NCBI GenBank assembly: GCA_934438055.1
Contig: CAKSAY010000005.1
Coordinates: 42,624 to 106,623 of the forward strand
DNA length: 64,000 nt
DNA from: an uncultured Oscillospiraceae bacterium
GTDB lineage: Bacteria > Bacillota > Clostridia > Oscillospirales > Ruminococcaceae
Reading direction: 5' to 3'
Part shown: piece after piece, positions 1 to 10,035 of the stretch
Layout of the letters: the number at the start of each line of letters is the position of its first letter
How positions within the stretch are numbered: position 1 is the first letter of the stretch
Notes under the pieces: generated by a model
Databases searched by the model: none
Told to the model about the DNA's origin: nothing
The model's input: the letters and a program-made list of their open reading frames with translations, nothing else
Translations under genes and position numbers: made by a program

Positions 1-716
1 AGAATAACAGCAAAAACAAAGAAACCTTTGACTATTATCGTTCACTGACTAAACGCGATAATAGAATTCGAGTCGTCACATGGCAGGGCATTTTTAATTA
101 TTCTGCGATTAACAACTTTGGGGCTAAACATGCAAAGGGTGAATATTTGATTTTGCTCAACAATGACATTGAAATTATTACTGAAAATTGGATGGAAGAA
201 ATGCTGATGTTTGCACAGCGTGCTGATGTTGGTGCAGTGGGAGTGAAGCTTTATTATCCTGACGACACAGTTCAACATGCCGGTGTTATTATTGGTTTAG
301 GTGGCGTTGCCGGCCATTCTCATAAATATTATTTACGTAATGATCCGGGCTATTTTGCAAGAATTTCTATTGTACAAAATCTTTCTGCAGTCACTGCTGC
401 CTGTTTAATGATTGAGAAGAAGAAGTTCGATGAAATTGGTGGATTAGACGAAAGCTTTGAGGTTGCGTTTAATGACGTTGATTTTTGTATGCGACTACGT
501 GCGCATGGTTACCTCAATGTCTTTACGCCTTATGCTGAGTTTTATCATCATGAGTCAAAGAGCCGCGGTTTTGAAGATACGCCTGAAAAGGTAGAACGTT
601 TTCGTGGAGAAATCAGGCGGTTTAAAGAACGTTGGGGTAAAGAGTTAGAAAAGGGAGATCCTTATTATAATAAAAATCTAACCCTTGACTATGAAAACTT
701 TACTATTGCTCTTTAA
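1..716 (+). CDS. GT2 glycosyltransferase, 5' truncated by window edge
   Basis: The frame is open from the first bases of the window to the TAA at 714-716, about 238 residues, so the start lies outside. It reads like the catalytic half of a family 2 glycosyltransferase of the rhamnosyltransferase/O-antigen type: LLNNDIEI (NND standing for the DxD metal/nucleotide-sugar motif) followed by the acceptor-side motif F-N-D-V-D-F-C-M-R-L. Such enzymes act at the cytoplasmic membrane on cell-surface polysaccharides. The acceptor and sugar cannot be read from this piece. A strong terminator follows directly. Confidence 0.85.
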   Translation, partial: NNSKNKETFDYYRSLTKRDNRIRVVTWQGIFNYSAINNFGAKHAKGEYLILLNNDIEIITENWMEEMLMFAQRADVGAVGVKLYYPDDTVQHAGVIIGLGGVAGHSHKYYLRNDPGYFARISIVQNLSAVTAACLMIEKKKFDEIGGLDESFEVAFNDVDFCMRLRAHGYLNVFTPYAEFYHHESKSRGFEDTPEKVERFRGEIRRFKERWGKELEKGDPYYNKNLTLDYENFTIAL

Positions 717-728
717 GACATATAGATA

Positions 729-766
729 AGCGTCGTCCTGCTAAAGATTTGGGACGGCGCTTTTTT
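729..766 (+). terminator. Intrinsic terminator after GT2
   Basis: Arms AGCGTCGTCC (729-738) and GGACGGCGCT (752-761) pair over 10 bp with one G-T, followed by a run of T. Confidence 0.85.
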
Positions 767-1711
767 GCAAAGGGATAATTGTGATCAATTGGGATTGCAT
801 TCGCTCAATATATCCTATAGGGAAACAGCATTTACGTATATGGAGCAAAATGATTGTTTGTTTGCAGAGTGTATTCAAATAAAACGCCCATTCCATAAAA
901 TTTGAGATGTGACAGGATTAGAGTCTTAGATTTTTGTCAGCATTATTTTCTGTAATGATTTATCTAATCTATTCATCCCACAGAGACTAACAATCAACGC
1001 CCTTGTTTTGTATACACCTGTGATGAGAATATTTTATAATGAGCACCGGAATTTTGTGTTATAAAATAGACTATTTGTATAATTTTTTATTTTTTTACTA
1101 TAAGTATTAAACGGAATTGCCTTGATGCTTTTTAGAAAGAGGAAGAAGATTGTCTTTTTACAGAAAAAAGGGAATAATAAGTGGGAAATTTCTTTTATTA
1201 TTTGAAGCTCCTTTGTATTAAGATCGTTTTCTATTTTAAAGTTTGAGGTGTTTGACAGACTAGGGAAAAATATGTAGTCGGCAAGAACTACAATAAAAGT
1301 CGGATTATTCTCTTTGTAGAGGCTTTGTAATTTATGCGTGTTACTATTTATTACTCAATTGTTCCCAATGCCTATAATCTAATCTTTTGCTCAGGCTTTA
1401 GATAGCCCCACAAACAGCAGAGTGTTGAGAGTGTTCTATTCTGCAAGTTTACTTTAAAAGAAATATATACCTATGCAAATTTATCTGAAATGTGGCAGAT
1501 TTTATTTACAAAATGATAAATTTATTAATGATTATACAGTATGTATTAATAAAATGCTATAAGCACTGTATAAAATCGTTCAACCTTGTATGGCTTCATT
1601 ATTATAAAAGGGAAAAATCCCCTTTTGTAGGAAAGTGATATATCTCACTTTTTTTGATAAAAACATGAATTTTGCTCTTACGTATTCAGAGTATATCTGC
1701 TTGTAAAAAGA
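767..1711. other. Gene-free stretch ending in two stacked hairpins
   Basis: No frame of convincing coding character is seen in this AT-rich kilobase. Its right end carries two adjacent hairpins, 1606-1626 (AAAAGGG / CCCTTTT) and 1632-1656 (AAAGTGA / TCACTTT plus T-run). They would terminate a rightward transcript although no rightward gene precedes them, so an unannotated small RNA or a decayed gene is possible. Nothing more can be supported. Confidence 0.4.
1632..1656 (+). terminator. Hairpin with T-run, orphan
   Basis: AAAGTGA (1632-1638) pairs with TCACTTT (1645-1651) and is followed by T residues. In the plus orientation it has no gene upstream in the preceding 0.9 kb. Confidence 0.55.
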
Positions 1712-2371
1712 TTAAATAAGTTTGCTCAACGCTATGAGCAATAAGATACATCCGCTTAGCCATGAAAGACTAAAACTCCATTTTTCTGCTGTCTTTCTTC
1801 CGCTCCATCCACCAAGACGAATTGCTAAGAGGTTGACCAAAAGAGAAAAACATAGTATCATAAAAATGTTAGTTGATTCAAGAGCAGCGCCAAATCCGGC
1901 GGCTAATCCATCTAAAGAAAGAGCTAGTGCTAGCGAAATAGATTCCTGTGCAGATAATTTTCTTGAACAATCGAAATCGGCCCTCTGCGGATCAGCGTAT
2001 ACATTTAGAATGAACTGAAAATGCAGAAATGTAAAATGTATTTTCTTATCTATCTTTTGATGCTTTTTTATATATTCTTTTAATAGGCTGTCTGACAGTT
2101 TGACAATGCCTAGAATAAACAGGATAAGAAAGCTGAGAATGCTTGTTAGGGATGAAGGAATAAAATTTCCTATAAACGTCCCGCATACTAGCGATATTCC
2201 TAATAAACCGCTGCAAATACCGGCAATGATGACTGCTGATGCTAGGGGGATTTTAATTCTGCCGGTTCCATAGGCAAAGCTTGCTGCAAAGGCATCTATT
2301 GAGAGGGCGATTGCTAACAACAACCCCTCTGTTAACGCCATAATTGAAATAGACATAATAAACACCATCAT
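1712..2371 (-). CDS. ytaF: Sporulation membrane protein YtaF (MntP-like fold)
   Basis: A 219-residue polytopic protein with about six hydrophobic segments. It shows the two internally related half-motifs of the YtaF/MntP group: ALSIDAFAASFAYG near residues 21-34 and ALSLDGLAAGFGAAL in the second half, each with an acidic residue inside a membrane helix. YtaF is a sporulation-associated relative of the manganese exporter MntP; transport activity has not been assigned by sequence alone. The start could be either Met of MMVFIM or the Met at residue 6. It is a single gene with its own upstream region. Confidence is high for the family and moderate for the name. Confidence 0.8.
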   Translation of the reverse strand: MMVFIMSISIMALTEGLLLAIALSIDAFAASFAYGTGRIKIPLASAVIIAGICSGLLGISLVCGTFIGNFIPSSLTSILSFLILFILGIVKLSDSLLKEYIKKHQKIDKKIHFTFLHFQFILNVYADPQRADFDCSRKLSAQESISLALALSLDGLAAGFGAALESTNIFMILCFSLLVNLLAIRLGGWSGRKTAEKWSFSLSWLSGCILLLIALSKLI

Positions 2372-2587
2372 TTCTCTATCACCTACAGCTAGCGCTTTTC
2401 ATTTATAGATATAAAAAATATCTTTTTTGATTTTAAAGTTGAACATCTTCTATGTCTAAAATATAGGCCTGCGCTTAAGCTGCATGTGGAATACGGGGCG
2501 TGCCCCTTGATTGGGTCTTCTTTTATCTATTCTATTTTATAAAACTTAAGATGGTGATTGAAAAATTTTATTTTAGGAGGAAGTATT

Positions 2588-3073
2588 ATGAAGTATATTA
2601 TCGGGATTATTTTAGCATGTTTGCTTATTTTTCCTCTCTCTGCTTGTTCAGAGCAACCGACGTCCAGTCAAAGTGAGGGAGATTTAAATTCACAGGAGAG
2701 CGAAACGGTTTCTCAGGAGGAAATGAGCAAAGAGGAATATGAGATATTACAGGGAATGTTTACCTATAATTTTCAGCAATATATGACACAGTTGCAGTCT
2801 GCGCTCTCCACCTATAATGGAAGTGAGGATTGGTGGAATTCATTTCAGTCTTTAGCTGATCAGGCAAAAGGAGCATGGGATCAGTTTCAGGCCAATCAGC
2901 AGAACATACCGGAATCTTGCCAGCAAGCGTATCAGAAGTTATCTATAGGAGTGAGCAATTATCTTACGGCGATTGATACCGTTCAACAGGCTAAGGATCT
3001 TGGAGGTGTAGATCAGCAGCAGAAACTCGCTGAAGCTTCTCAACTTTTTATTCAGGCTAATACGCAGTGGTAA
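2588..3073 (+). CDS. Small Gln/Ser-rich lipoprotein
   Basis: 161 residues. The start ATG at 2588 is chosen because GGAGG lies 8 bases upstream; a longer in-frame start at 2558 has no ribosome site. The protein begins with a lipoprotein signal and lipobox L-S-A-C with Cys at residue 20, so it should be lipid-anchored on the outer face of the membrane. The mature part is acidic and rich in Gln and Ser, then predicted helical with many Q-Q and W residues. No enzyme motif is visible and I do not recognise the family. Confidence 0.75.
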   Translation: MKYIIGIILACLLIFPLSACSEQPTSSQSEGDLNSQESETVSQEEMSKEEYEILQGMFTYNFQQYMTQLQSALSTYNGSEDWWNSFQSLADQAKGAWDQFQANQQNIPESCQQAYQKLSIGVSNYLTAIDTVQQAKDLGGVDQQQKLAEASQLFIQANTQW

Positions 3074-3810
3074 AATACAAGTGAGAATGTGTCCTAAGTG
3101 ATTTTAATATTTCTATTTTAAGAGACATTCCTGATGCCGTTAATTATTAGAGGCTTTAGTTATCACAGACTTTATCTGCTATTTTAGCTTGTTGTTCAAT
3201 CGCACTGTGGTGGTGTGTGGGGAAACATTTTATAGAGTTAATTTTTGTTAGATATAGTTAAAGCGTTTTTTATAATTTATCATTCAGGATAAAGTTAATG
3301 GAATTACTATATTGCACTCTGATAAACATGTGTTTTTCGCTTTGATGGGATGATATTCAATTTATTCTGTATGACTATTATAAATTTTAAATATATAGTA
3401 TATAAAGAAAATGCCATTCTAATTTTTTGGAGTGGTGTTTTTCTTTTTGTTAAAGTATATTATCGTTTGAATAGAGGATTCCAAAACATATTAAAAGCGA
3501 TAAAATTTTTTGTCGGCGATGCGTGACATAATTAGGGTAGTTTACGATTATTATGCCAACAAGTGAGGCTAAACTTAAACGGTTTTATATCACTTTTATA
3601 GATGCAGCGATTTGCATTGAGTATCCTATACTTTAACTGTTATTTCCATATTTTAAAACAATTCTTGTAGAATTTTACTATGTAATATTATATAATAAAT
3701 CATAATATCAAGAAAGTTTACAAAAAAAAGAAATAATAAACATACTTTTTGTATAATATATTTTTTTATAAGAGTTTAATTGTATTTCAATCTGTTAAAG
3801 GAGATAGCTT
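3074..3810. other. AT-rich intergenic region with one stem-loop
   Basis: No gene is supported. A long imperfect stem at about 3404-3449 (AAAGAAAATGCCATTC against GGAGTGGTGTTTTTCTTT with one bulge) followed by T residues could be a terminator. Confidence 0.45.
3404..3449 (+). terminator. Possible terminator
   Basis: Imperfect 16-bp stem with several G-T pairs and a single bulge, followed by CTTTTTG. It is about 330 bases past the lipoprotein stop, so its assignment to that gene is uncertain. Confidence 0.4.
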
Positions 3811-4962
3811 ATGATGATTAATGTTTTTTAACCGAGTTTGGCAGAAGAGGAGTTGGGTGCTGTCAAGCGTGTGTTTGAGTCTAATTGGATTGGAAGAGGG
3901 GACGAAACAATAGCTTTTGAAAAGGAATTTGCCACACATCTTGGTTGCACTTGTTCCAATTCGTCTTTTGTGAGAACTGTTTCTTGTTGTAGTGCGGGTC
4001 TGTTTCATTCCATGAAATTATTAGATATTCAGCCAGGCGATGAATTCATTCTGCCAAGTATTCATTTTGTGGCTGCGGCAAATGCAATTTTAGATTGTGG
4101 AGGTGTGCCTGTCTTTTGTGATGTTGATCCTAGAACGCTTAATGCCACTGCGGAATCAATTGAGCAGAAGATCACCAAAAAAACAAAGGCAATTTTAATC
4201 ATTCATTATGGAGGCTATCCTTGTGACATGGATTCCATATGTAAATTGGCACAGGCATATAACTTAAAATTAGTTGAAGATGCAGCTTGCAGTGTAGCGT
4301 CGCAATATAAAGGACAAGCATGTGGCACCTTTGGCGATATTGGAATTTGGTCGTTTGACGCTATGAAAATTTTAGTTTGTGGAGACGGCGGCATGATGCA
4401 TTTTAAAGAACCGGAGATGGTGGAGAAATTTGAAAAATTAAGCTATCTAGGCTTGTGTTCTAAAAGCGGTTTTGAGAGCACAGTGGATAAAAAATGGTGG
4501 GCGTTTGATGTTTCTTGTTATGGACGCAAAGATATTATGAATGATATATCATCTTCTATTGGGCGTGAACAGCTCAAAAAGCTTCCTGACTTTATTCAAA
4601 AACGCAAAGAGATCAGTCAAATGTATGATCAAGCGCTTTGCCAAGAAAATTGGTTAACCCTTCCGCCTGCCCTTCCGGAAGACTGCAAATCCAGTTATTA
4701 TTTTTATTGGGTGCAATTAAAGAATCAGGATTTGCGCGATCGTTTGGCAACATACTTAAAGGAGCATCAGATTTATACAACATTCCGTTATTATCCTTTG
4801 CATTGGGTGAAATTTTATCAGATGGATAACTGCTCATTGAAAAATGTTGAACAGGCTGCGCAAACTACATTATGTTTGCCTATGCATCAATCCCTGTCTA
4901 AAAAAGATATTACATATATAGTAGACACAATTTGCAGTTTTGGAAAGGAGAATCATCTGTGA
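3811..4962 (+). pseudogene. DegT/DnrJ/EryC1 aminotransferase with early nonsense codon
   Basis: The family is PLP-dependent sugar aminotransferases acting on nucleotide-activated sugars for surface polysaccharides. The frame holds VEDAAC (the Asp that pairs with the PLP nitrogen) and WSFDAMK with the Schiff-base Lys; length about 383 residues is normal. The good ribosome site AAAGGAG and ATG (3811/3814) lead into an in-frame TAA at 3829-3831, probably CAA to TAA before the conserved P-S-L. The only alternative is a TTG at 3838 with no visible ribosome site. The gene may therefore be dead, read through, or weakly started at 3838. The rest of the frame (3838-4962) is intact and the stop overlaps the next start (GTGA), so a recent mutation or sequencing error is plausible. 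Confidence 0.7.
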
Positions 4963-6047
4963 CTTATATTTTTGTATTCTTGGGTGAATTTGGGTATGAA
5001 TTGTTAAATTGGCAAGGAGTTATTCGAAAGTTTTCTCATACAATTTCCAAAGAGGATCAAATTATTTGTTGCAGTCGCGCTAATTTATATCCACTCTATG
5101 AAACTGCGGATATTTATCTTGATATTTCGGATTATCCTCTGTTTCAAAAGAGCGTTGCTTGTGGATATGTTGGGATGCTCCCACAGGAAGATATGACTCG
5201 TTTACCTGTAGAGGAAAGCAAAGAGTTTAATCTGAAAAGACCTATTCAGGACTTTTATATTACTTATAATACGCCGGAAGACCTACAATTTGACTCGCAA
5301 CTCAAAGAGGGATTAAAGAAATATATATGCGAAAGGTTGTCTTCTATTTCTCAGTTTGATATTTCTTGTGCAAAGTTTATTTTTAGTTCAGAGCGGCATG
5401 AAATGAACGGATGCGTTTTTGGGTGCGATCGTTCTGTGTTTCAAATTGGCATGGACGAAGGCGATATCTATGAAAAATTAGATTTAAATAACAATCTGTT
5501 TCAGAAAATTGTCCCTGACCCTTCTGTGAAAAATATTGTAGAAAAAAAGTGTGCGGTGCTTGGACAAAACTATATTCTCGTTCAGATGGCAGAACGCAAA
5601 ATTGTAAAGCGTAGCGCTGACACATTTGATAAGAGAGATAAGCTTCTCCAAATGCTTTCGAAAAACTATCCGCTCGTTTTACTGACTTTTTCTACAGGAC
5701 GGAATTTGGATAGTTATTCTCATTTTGATGAAATTCCAAATTGTTGTTGTTACCATTGCAGTTCTTTTACCGAACAGGCATATCTCATTACGCATTCTTA
5801 TCAATGCTTATTTTTTACCGAAGGGGATTTTCGCAGTCATATTTATGTTCCTCCATTTCTGGGAAAGGATGTAATTGCAGTTGCGCCAAAAAGTGTTTAT
5901 CAACTAAAAACCTCTCCAATTGATTTTTGGAACAAAAATGTTTTTCAGTTTGGAGGACAAATTAGGCCAATCTATAGTGAGGATATTTTTTCTAATACCT
6001 CAATAGATTGGAATGACCTTTTGCAAATAAATGATAGGAATAAATAA
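4959..6047 (+). CDS. Putative glycosyltransferase/surface-sugar protein
   Basis: 362 residues. I place the start at GTG 4959, which overlaps the upstream stop by 4 bases and has GGAAAGGAG just before it. The N-terminus (FVFLGEFGYELLNWQG) resembles the first beta-strand and glycine loop of GT-B type transferases, and the C-terminal part has LTFSTGRNLD and LFFTEGDFRSHIY, which fits a second Rossmann-like lobe. There is no signal peptide or membrane helix. Coupling to the aminotransferase upstream and an MFS carrier downstream suggests work on an amino-sugar-containing surface molecule; that is inference. The exact family is not recognised. Confidence 0.6.
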   Translation: MTYIFVFLGEFGYELLNWQGVIRKFSHTISKEDQIICCSRANLYPLYETADIYLDISDYPLFQKSVACGYVGMLPQEDMTRLPVEESKEFNLKRPIQDFYITYNTPEDLQFDSQLKEGLKKYICERLSSISQFDISCAKFIFSSERHEMNGCVFGCDRSVFQIGMDEGDIYEKLDLNNNLFQKIVPDPSVKNIVEKKCAVLGQNYILVQMAERKIVKRSADTFDKRDKLLQMLSKNYPLVLLTFSTGRNLDSYSHFDEIPNCCCYHCSSFTEQAYLITHSYQCLFFTEGDFRSHIYVPPFLGKDVIAVAPKSVYQLKTSPIDFWNKNVFQFGGQIRPIYSEDIFSNTSIDWNDLLQINDRNK

Positions 6048-6048
6048 A

Positions 6049-7269
6049 ATGAAAGATTTAAAAGAGAATTATCAGAGGACCATTATAGCCTGTTTTTTTG
6101 GAATTGCAAGTCAGGCGGTTATCATCAATCTAACGGCAATTTTATTCGTTTATTTTATGACCCTTTATCATTTTTCATTCTCATTCCTTGGAGTTTTGGT
6201 TGGAGTCAATTTTGCCGTACAAATGTTGGCCGGCGTTGTTTTAACATTTTTAATCGATAGAATTGGATTTCGGCCACTCGTTCTAATTGCCTGTCTCCTT
6301 GGAGTTATAGGGCTTACAGTTTATGGACTTGTGGGCGTTATTCTTCCGGGTGATTTGGTTGGCACTGGGATTGTTTGTGCAACAGTTTTATTTTCTTTTT
6401 CGGGAGGAATGCTTGAATCTCTTCTTTCTCCTATCATTGACAACATTCCTGAGACGGTTAAATCTAAACAGACTGCCATGAGTTTGCTACACTCCTTTTA
6501 TGCATGGGGCGAATTGGTTTGCATTATATTAACCTCTCTATATTTGTTTGTGTTTGGAGAAGAATATTGGAGTTATATTGTAATCTTTTTTGCAGTCATA
6601 CCATTTATTGCATTTTTGTTGTTTTTGCACGCTCCTATTCGGCAAAAAACAGTTGATTTTAAGAAAAAAAGCGCCACAACTGGCGTTCTTCTATCACCCT
6701 TTTTTCTAATTGCTCTTCTTGCTATGGCATTTGGCGGTGCAGCCGAAATGTTGATGAATCAATGGGTAGCTACCTTTTTAATTAAAGGGCTTGGTGTGAA
6801 TGAAATGGTTGCGGATATTTTGGGAATGGGATTATTTGCTTTATCTATCGGCGTTGGTCGTGCACTATATGGTAAATTCGGTGATAGATGGAATCTATCG
6901 AAACTTTTGCTTATTTGTAGCCTGAGTTCATCTATTTTATATGCCACAATTGGCATCTCACAAAGTGCATTGCTTGCATTAATTGCAAGTGTGCTATGTG
7001 GCTTTACTGTAAGTTTGCTCTGGCCGGGCACGTTGGTAATTACCAGTAAATATTTCCCCAAAGCGGGTTCTTGGATTTTTGTTATTTTGACCATTGCAGG
7101 CAATTTGGGAACAACTATATTCTCTGCTATGACAGGAACGCTCACTGATAGTATAGGGTTATCTTACACTTTTTTGATTCTTTCGCTTGTGCCATTAGGC
7201 GCTTTCTTTTGTCATCTGTTTTTGCTTGGCAAGCAAGCCAAAAGTGAAGTTATACCATCAAGCAAATGA
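6049..7269 (+). CDS. MFS transporter
   Basis: 406 residues with about 12 hydrophobic segments in two six-helix halves, and a major-facilitator loop at FLIDRIGFRPL between helices 2 and 3 (a variant of GxxxDRxGRR). ATG 6049 is preferred over ATG 6031, which lies inside the previous gene. It sits 1 base after the upstream stop, so it is part of the same operon. The substrate is unknown; the family includes sugar and drug carriers. A terminator follows at 7321. Confidence 0.8.
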   Translation: MKDLKENYQRTIIACFFGIASQAVIINLTAILFVYFMTLYHFSFSFLGVLVGVNFAVQMLAGVVLTFLIDRIGFRPLVLIACLLGVIGLTVYGLVGVILPGDLVGTGIVCATVLFSFSGGMLESLLSPIIDNIPETVKSKQTAMSLLHSFYAWGELVCIILTSLYLFVFGEEYWSYIVIFFAVIPFIAFLLFLHAPIRQKTVDFKKKSATTGVLLSPFFLIALLAMAFGGAAEMLMNQWVATFLIKGLGVNEMVADILGMGLFALSIGVGRALYGKFGDRWNLSKLLLICSLSSSILYATIGISQSALLALIASVLCGFTVSLLWPGTLVITSKYFPKAGSWIFVILTIAGNLGTTIFSAMTGTLTDSIGLSYTFLILSLVPLGAFFCHLFLLGKQAKSEVIPSSK

Positions 7270-7320
7270 TATATTTAGTCTCTGGTTGTATAGGTCTCAT
7301 TCTATATAGGATTCTTCGAG

Positions 7321-7359
7321 ATTCCCTTAACAGTTTTATATGCTGTTAAGGGGATTTTT
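7321..7359 (+). terminator. Terminator of the DegT-GT-MFS operon
   Basis: ATTCCCTTAACAG (7321-7333) pairs with CTGTTAAGGGGAT (7342-7354) followed by a T-run. Confidence 0.9.
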
Positions 7360-7728
7360 CTATTTTTATCAGTATATCAGCAGAGCTAATTTTTTGCTTA
7401 ATAATTTATTCTGTTAGTTGCAGAAGTATTTTTCTTTTTAGAGTGCACTTTCGTTGAAAAACCTCAAAGAGGGAAATAACCTTTTGAAGGAACCTTATCA
7501 TGGCATAGGGCATTTGGGAGAAATCATGGTGGAATTTAGCAATCAATTTATTTTGCGAACACAATTAAACTTTCAGATGACAGTGCAGAAGAAACTATCT
7601 AATACTATTATATATGAGAATCATTTGTTGTTAGATCATTAAAGAATTATTTGTACAGATTAATTTTATTTGGTATAATATGATAAAGAAGCTAAAATTT
7701 AATAGAGATTCAAAGGAGGAGATTCATT
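7360..7728. other. Intergenic region holding the ppa promoter
   Basis: Apart from the promoter at 7651-7679 nothing convincing is seen. A 62-codon frame starting with TTG at 7454 lacks a ribosome site and family features. Confidence 0.5.
7651..7679 (+). promoter_or_regulatory. Sigma-A promoter of ppa
   Basis: TTGTAC (-35) and TATAAT (-10, 7674-7679) are separated by 17 bases, about 50 bases before the pyrophosphatase start. Confidence 0.75.
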
Positions 7729-8265
7729 GTGAAAAACATCTGGCATGATATAAGCGAGAAACGCATTGCACCGAGAGATTTCATTACAGTAGTAGAAATT
7801 TCCAAGGGAAGTAAGAAAAAGTATGAGCTGGATAAAGAAACCGGATTGATTATTTTGGATAGAATTTTATATACCTCTACACATTATCCTGCAAATTATG
7901 GATTTATTCCCCGAACTTTTGGAGACGATGGAGATCCTTTGGATGTTTTATTGCTCTGTTCTGAAGCCATAGAGCCGTTGACGCTGGTGAGGAGTTATCC
8001 TATTGGTGTTATTAGAATGATTGATAATGGACACAATGATGAGAAGATTATTGCTATTCCTTATAATGATCCTACATATAACGTATATACAGATTTAGAG
8101 CAGCTTCCAGCTCATATATTTAACGAAATGCGGCATTTCTTTTCTGTATATAAAGCGCTGGAGAATAAAGAGACGGCTGTTGATGAAGTGAGTGGTTCTC
8201 AAGAGGCTCTCCAAATTATTATTACGGCTATGGATGAATATAAACAGCGATTTTGCGAAGAATGA
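7729..8265 (+). CDS. ppa: Family I inorganic pyrophosphatase
   Basis: 178 residues; start GTG 7729 behind GGAGGAG. The enzyme hydrolyses cytosolic pyrophosphate to phosphate and pulls biosynthetic reactions forward. The family I signature DDGDPLDVL at residues 66-74 supplies the metal-binding aspartates, and HYPANYGFIP precedes it as in soluble PPases. Length is normal. It is monocistronic, with its own promoter and a shared terminator. Confidence 0.93.
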   Translation: MKNIWHDISEKRIAPRDFITVVEISKGSKKKYELDKETGLIILDRILYTSTHYPANYGFIPRTFGDDGDPLDVLLLCSEAIEPLTLVRSYPIGVIRMIDNGHNDEKIIAIPYNDPTYNVYTDLEQLPAHIFNEMRHFFSVYKALENKETAVDEVSGSQEALQIIITAMDEYKQRFCEE

Positions 8266-8325
8266 AAACCTAAAGAAGAGGCTTTGATGTTTTTTGCCTA
8301 CAAAATTTTTAAAATCAATTTAGCC

Positions 8326-8368
8326 AAAAAAGAGCCAACTTGCAGTTCATGCAAATTGGCTCTTTTTA
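8326..8368. terminator. Bidirectional terminator between ppa and GT2
   Basis: AAAAAGAGCCAA-CTTGCA pairs with TGCAAATTGGCTCTTTTT around a short loop, with A-run on the left and T-run on the right, so it can stop both converging transcripts. Confidence 0.9.
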
Positions 8369-8376
8369 AATTGTTA

Positions 8377-9660
8377 TTAATTATTTACATCTTCAATCGT
8401 TTTTGCAATGGTATGTGTGATAGGAGTCCACTCAACCTTTTTAAATAAAGCCACAATAGAAATGGGAACATAGGTAAAGATAAAGAGTGGGAAAGTGAAT
8501 AAAGACAATATCTTTTTATACCAATTACAGTGAATCTTTTTCCACTCTGTGATTACAGTCAGCAATCCAAAGATGAAGAGAATAAAGTAGAAATTGAAGA
8601 AGAAATTCCAAATTCCTGTTAAAGAGGCTGAGATAATTTCAGGCGAAGTGACTAGACTGCACATACCAATAATTAAGAACACAGTATTTGCAAAGAAACT
8701 GATGAGTGAAATAAAGACAGCCGGCGAGATTGTCATAAGCATATCAAAACATGCAAAACTATGATCTTTAAAAATTCCTTTAATCAATTTGCCGCCATAT
8801 TTGCCAAAAACTTGATAAAACCCTTTTGACCAACGCAATCTTTGATGCCATGATTGACTAAACTTGGTTGGCTGTTCATCATATAACATAGCGTTTGCAC
8901 AGTAGCCGATTTTTTCTCCATGAATAGCACTATCAACAGAAAATTCAATATCTTCCGTTAGAAGGTGATGTTTCCAGCCGCCATTTTTGCGAATAATATC
9001 TTTATGTAATAAGAATCCGGTTCCTGAAATGGCACAACTGGTTCCAAGCATCATGCGAGAGTTATTCAACTGCTTTGCTTCGCGCAAAAACCACAGCGAA
9101 TAACCCGCAGAGATCCAGTTTGTGTCATAGTTTTTTGAATTTCGATAACTCGTGATAACACGATAACCGTTATCAAATACCTTATTCATTTCCGCGATGT
9201 AATTTGGATCTAATAGATTGTCTGCATCAAATACAAAGTAGCCATCGTATTTATCTCTCTGCTCCGAGTTTTGGATGATTTTAAAAATATAATCTAATGC
9301 ATAGCCTTTACCGCGTTGTGTATCATTGCTTCTTTCATAAACAATAGCGCCGGCGTTTTTTGCGATTTGGGCAGTATTATCTGTGCAATTATCAGCTACG
9401 ACATAAATATCGACCAATTGATCGGGATAATTTTGTTTTTTGATGCTTTCAATTAAATTTGCAATTACAGCGCTTTCATTACGGGCTGAAATTACAACAG
9501 CAAAGGTATGCAGCTTTGAGGCCGTGAGTTTTTTTGGTTTTTTAAAGAGAGCAAAAAGCGTATAAAATATTTGATACGAATAACAGACTGTAAAAATAAT
9601 TAAAATCGAAAAATTAAAATATGTTATTAAGGTTAACAAACCAATTTCCTCCTCATTCAA
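8377..9660 (-). CDS. Membrane GT2 processive glycosyltransferase
   Basis: 427 residues. One N-terminal membrane helix (about 13-33) precedes a cytosolic GT2 domain with VVISARNE, the DADN motif in VFDADNLLD, LLTEDIEF (ED) and QRLRWSKG (the Q-x-x-R-W motif of processive synthases such as hyaluronan, cellulose and poly-GlcNAc synthases). Three or four membrane helices follow at the C-terminus. It likely polymerises or extends a surface glycan across the membrane. No partner genes lie next to it, so the product is unknown. Confidence 0.85.
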   Translation of the reverse strand: MNEEEIGLLTLITYFNFSILIIFTVCYSYQIFYTLFALFKKPKKLTASKLHTFAVVISARNESAVIANLIESIKKQNYPDQLVDIYVVADNCTDNTAQIAKNAGAIVYERSNDTQRGKGYALDYIFKIIQNSEQRDKYDGYFVFDADNLLDPNYIAEMNKVFDNGYRVITSYRNSKNYDTNWISAGYSLWFLREAKQLNNSRMMLGTSCAISGTGFLLHKDIIRKNGGWKHHLLTEDIEFSVDSAIHGEKIGYCANAMLYDEQPTKFSQSWHQRLRWSKGFYQVFGKYGGKLIKGIFKDHSFACFDMLMTISPAVFISLISFFANTVFLIIGMCSLVTSPEIISASLTGIWNFFFNFYFILFIFGLLTVITEWKKIHCNWYKKILSLFTFPLFIFTYVPISIVALFKKVEWTPITHTIAKTIEDVNN

Positions 9661-10035
9661 TTTTCATTACAGGATAACTACTCAATAAAATGTAGGCTAC
9701 TGCATAAAAATTAAAATTTGCTAAGATACTATTCTTTACTTTTGGATGACTGGATGACTTTACATAAAGCTTTACACAGATAAATGCGTTATGCTTTCCA
9801 AACCATTATACCACATTTTTTGCAAATCGCAAATGTTTTCGTGAAATTCTGTTGTTTTTATTAGGAGAAACTCCATATTAAACAAAAATTTCTTTTTAAA
9901 TATGTTAATAACAGTCTATTTTGCAAGTATTTATATGGACACTTCAAGAAATATATATGACTTAAAAATGAATAGATTTTATGATCTTACATAAAATAAA
10001 CGAATCAATCTTATTAAATAATGAGGTGTTAGATA
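9661..10035. other. Divergent intergenic region
   Basis: Lies between the leftward GT2 and the rightward DUF421 gene and must hold both promoters. I see no clear -35/-10 pair, repeat or small gene. Confidence 0.4.

Noticed and set aside
1722..2018. 98-codon plus-strand frame opposite ytaF
   Set aside because: Complement of ytaF; no ribosome site, and ytaF has clear family motifs.
7454..7642. TTG-started 62-codon frame
   Set aside because: No ribosome site and no recognisable family; in the ppa upstream region.
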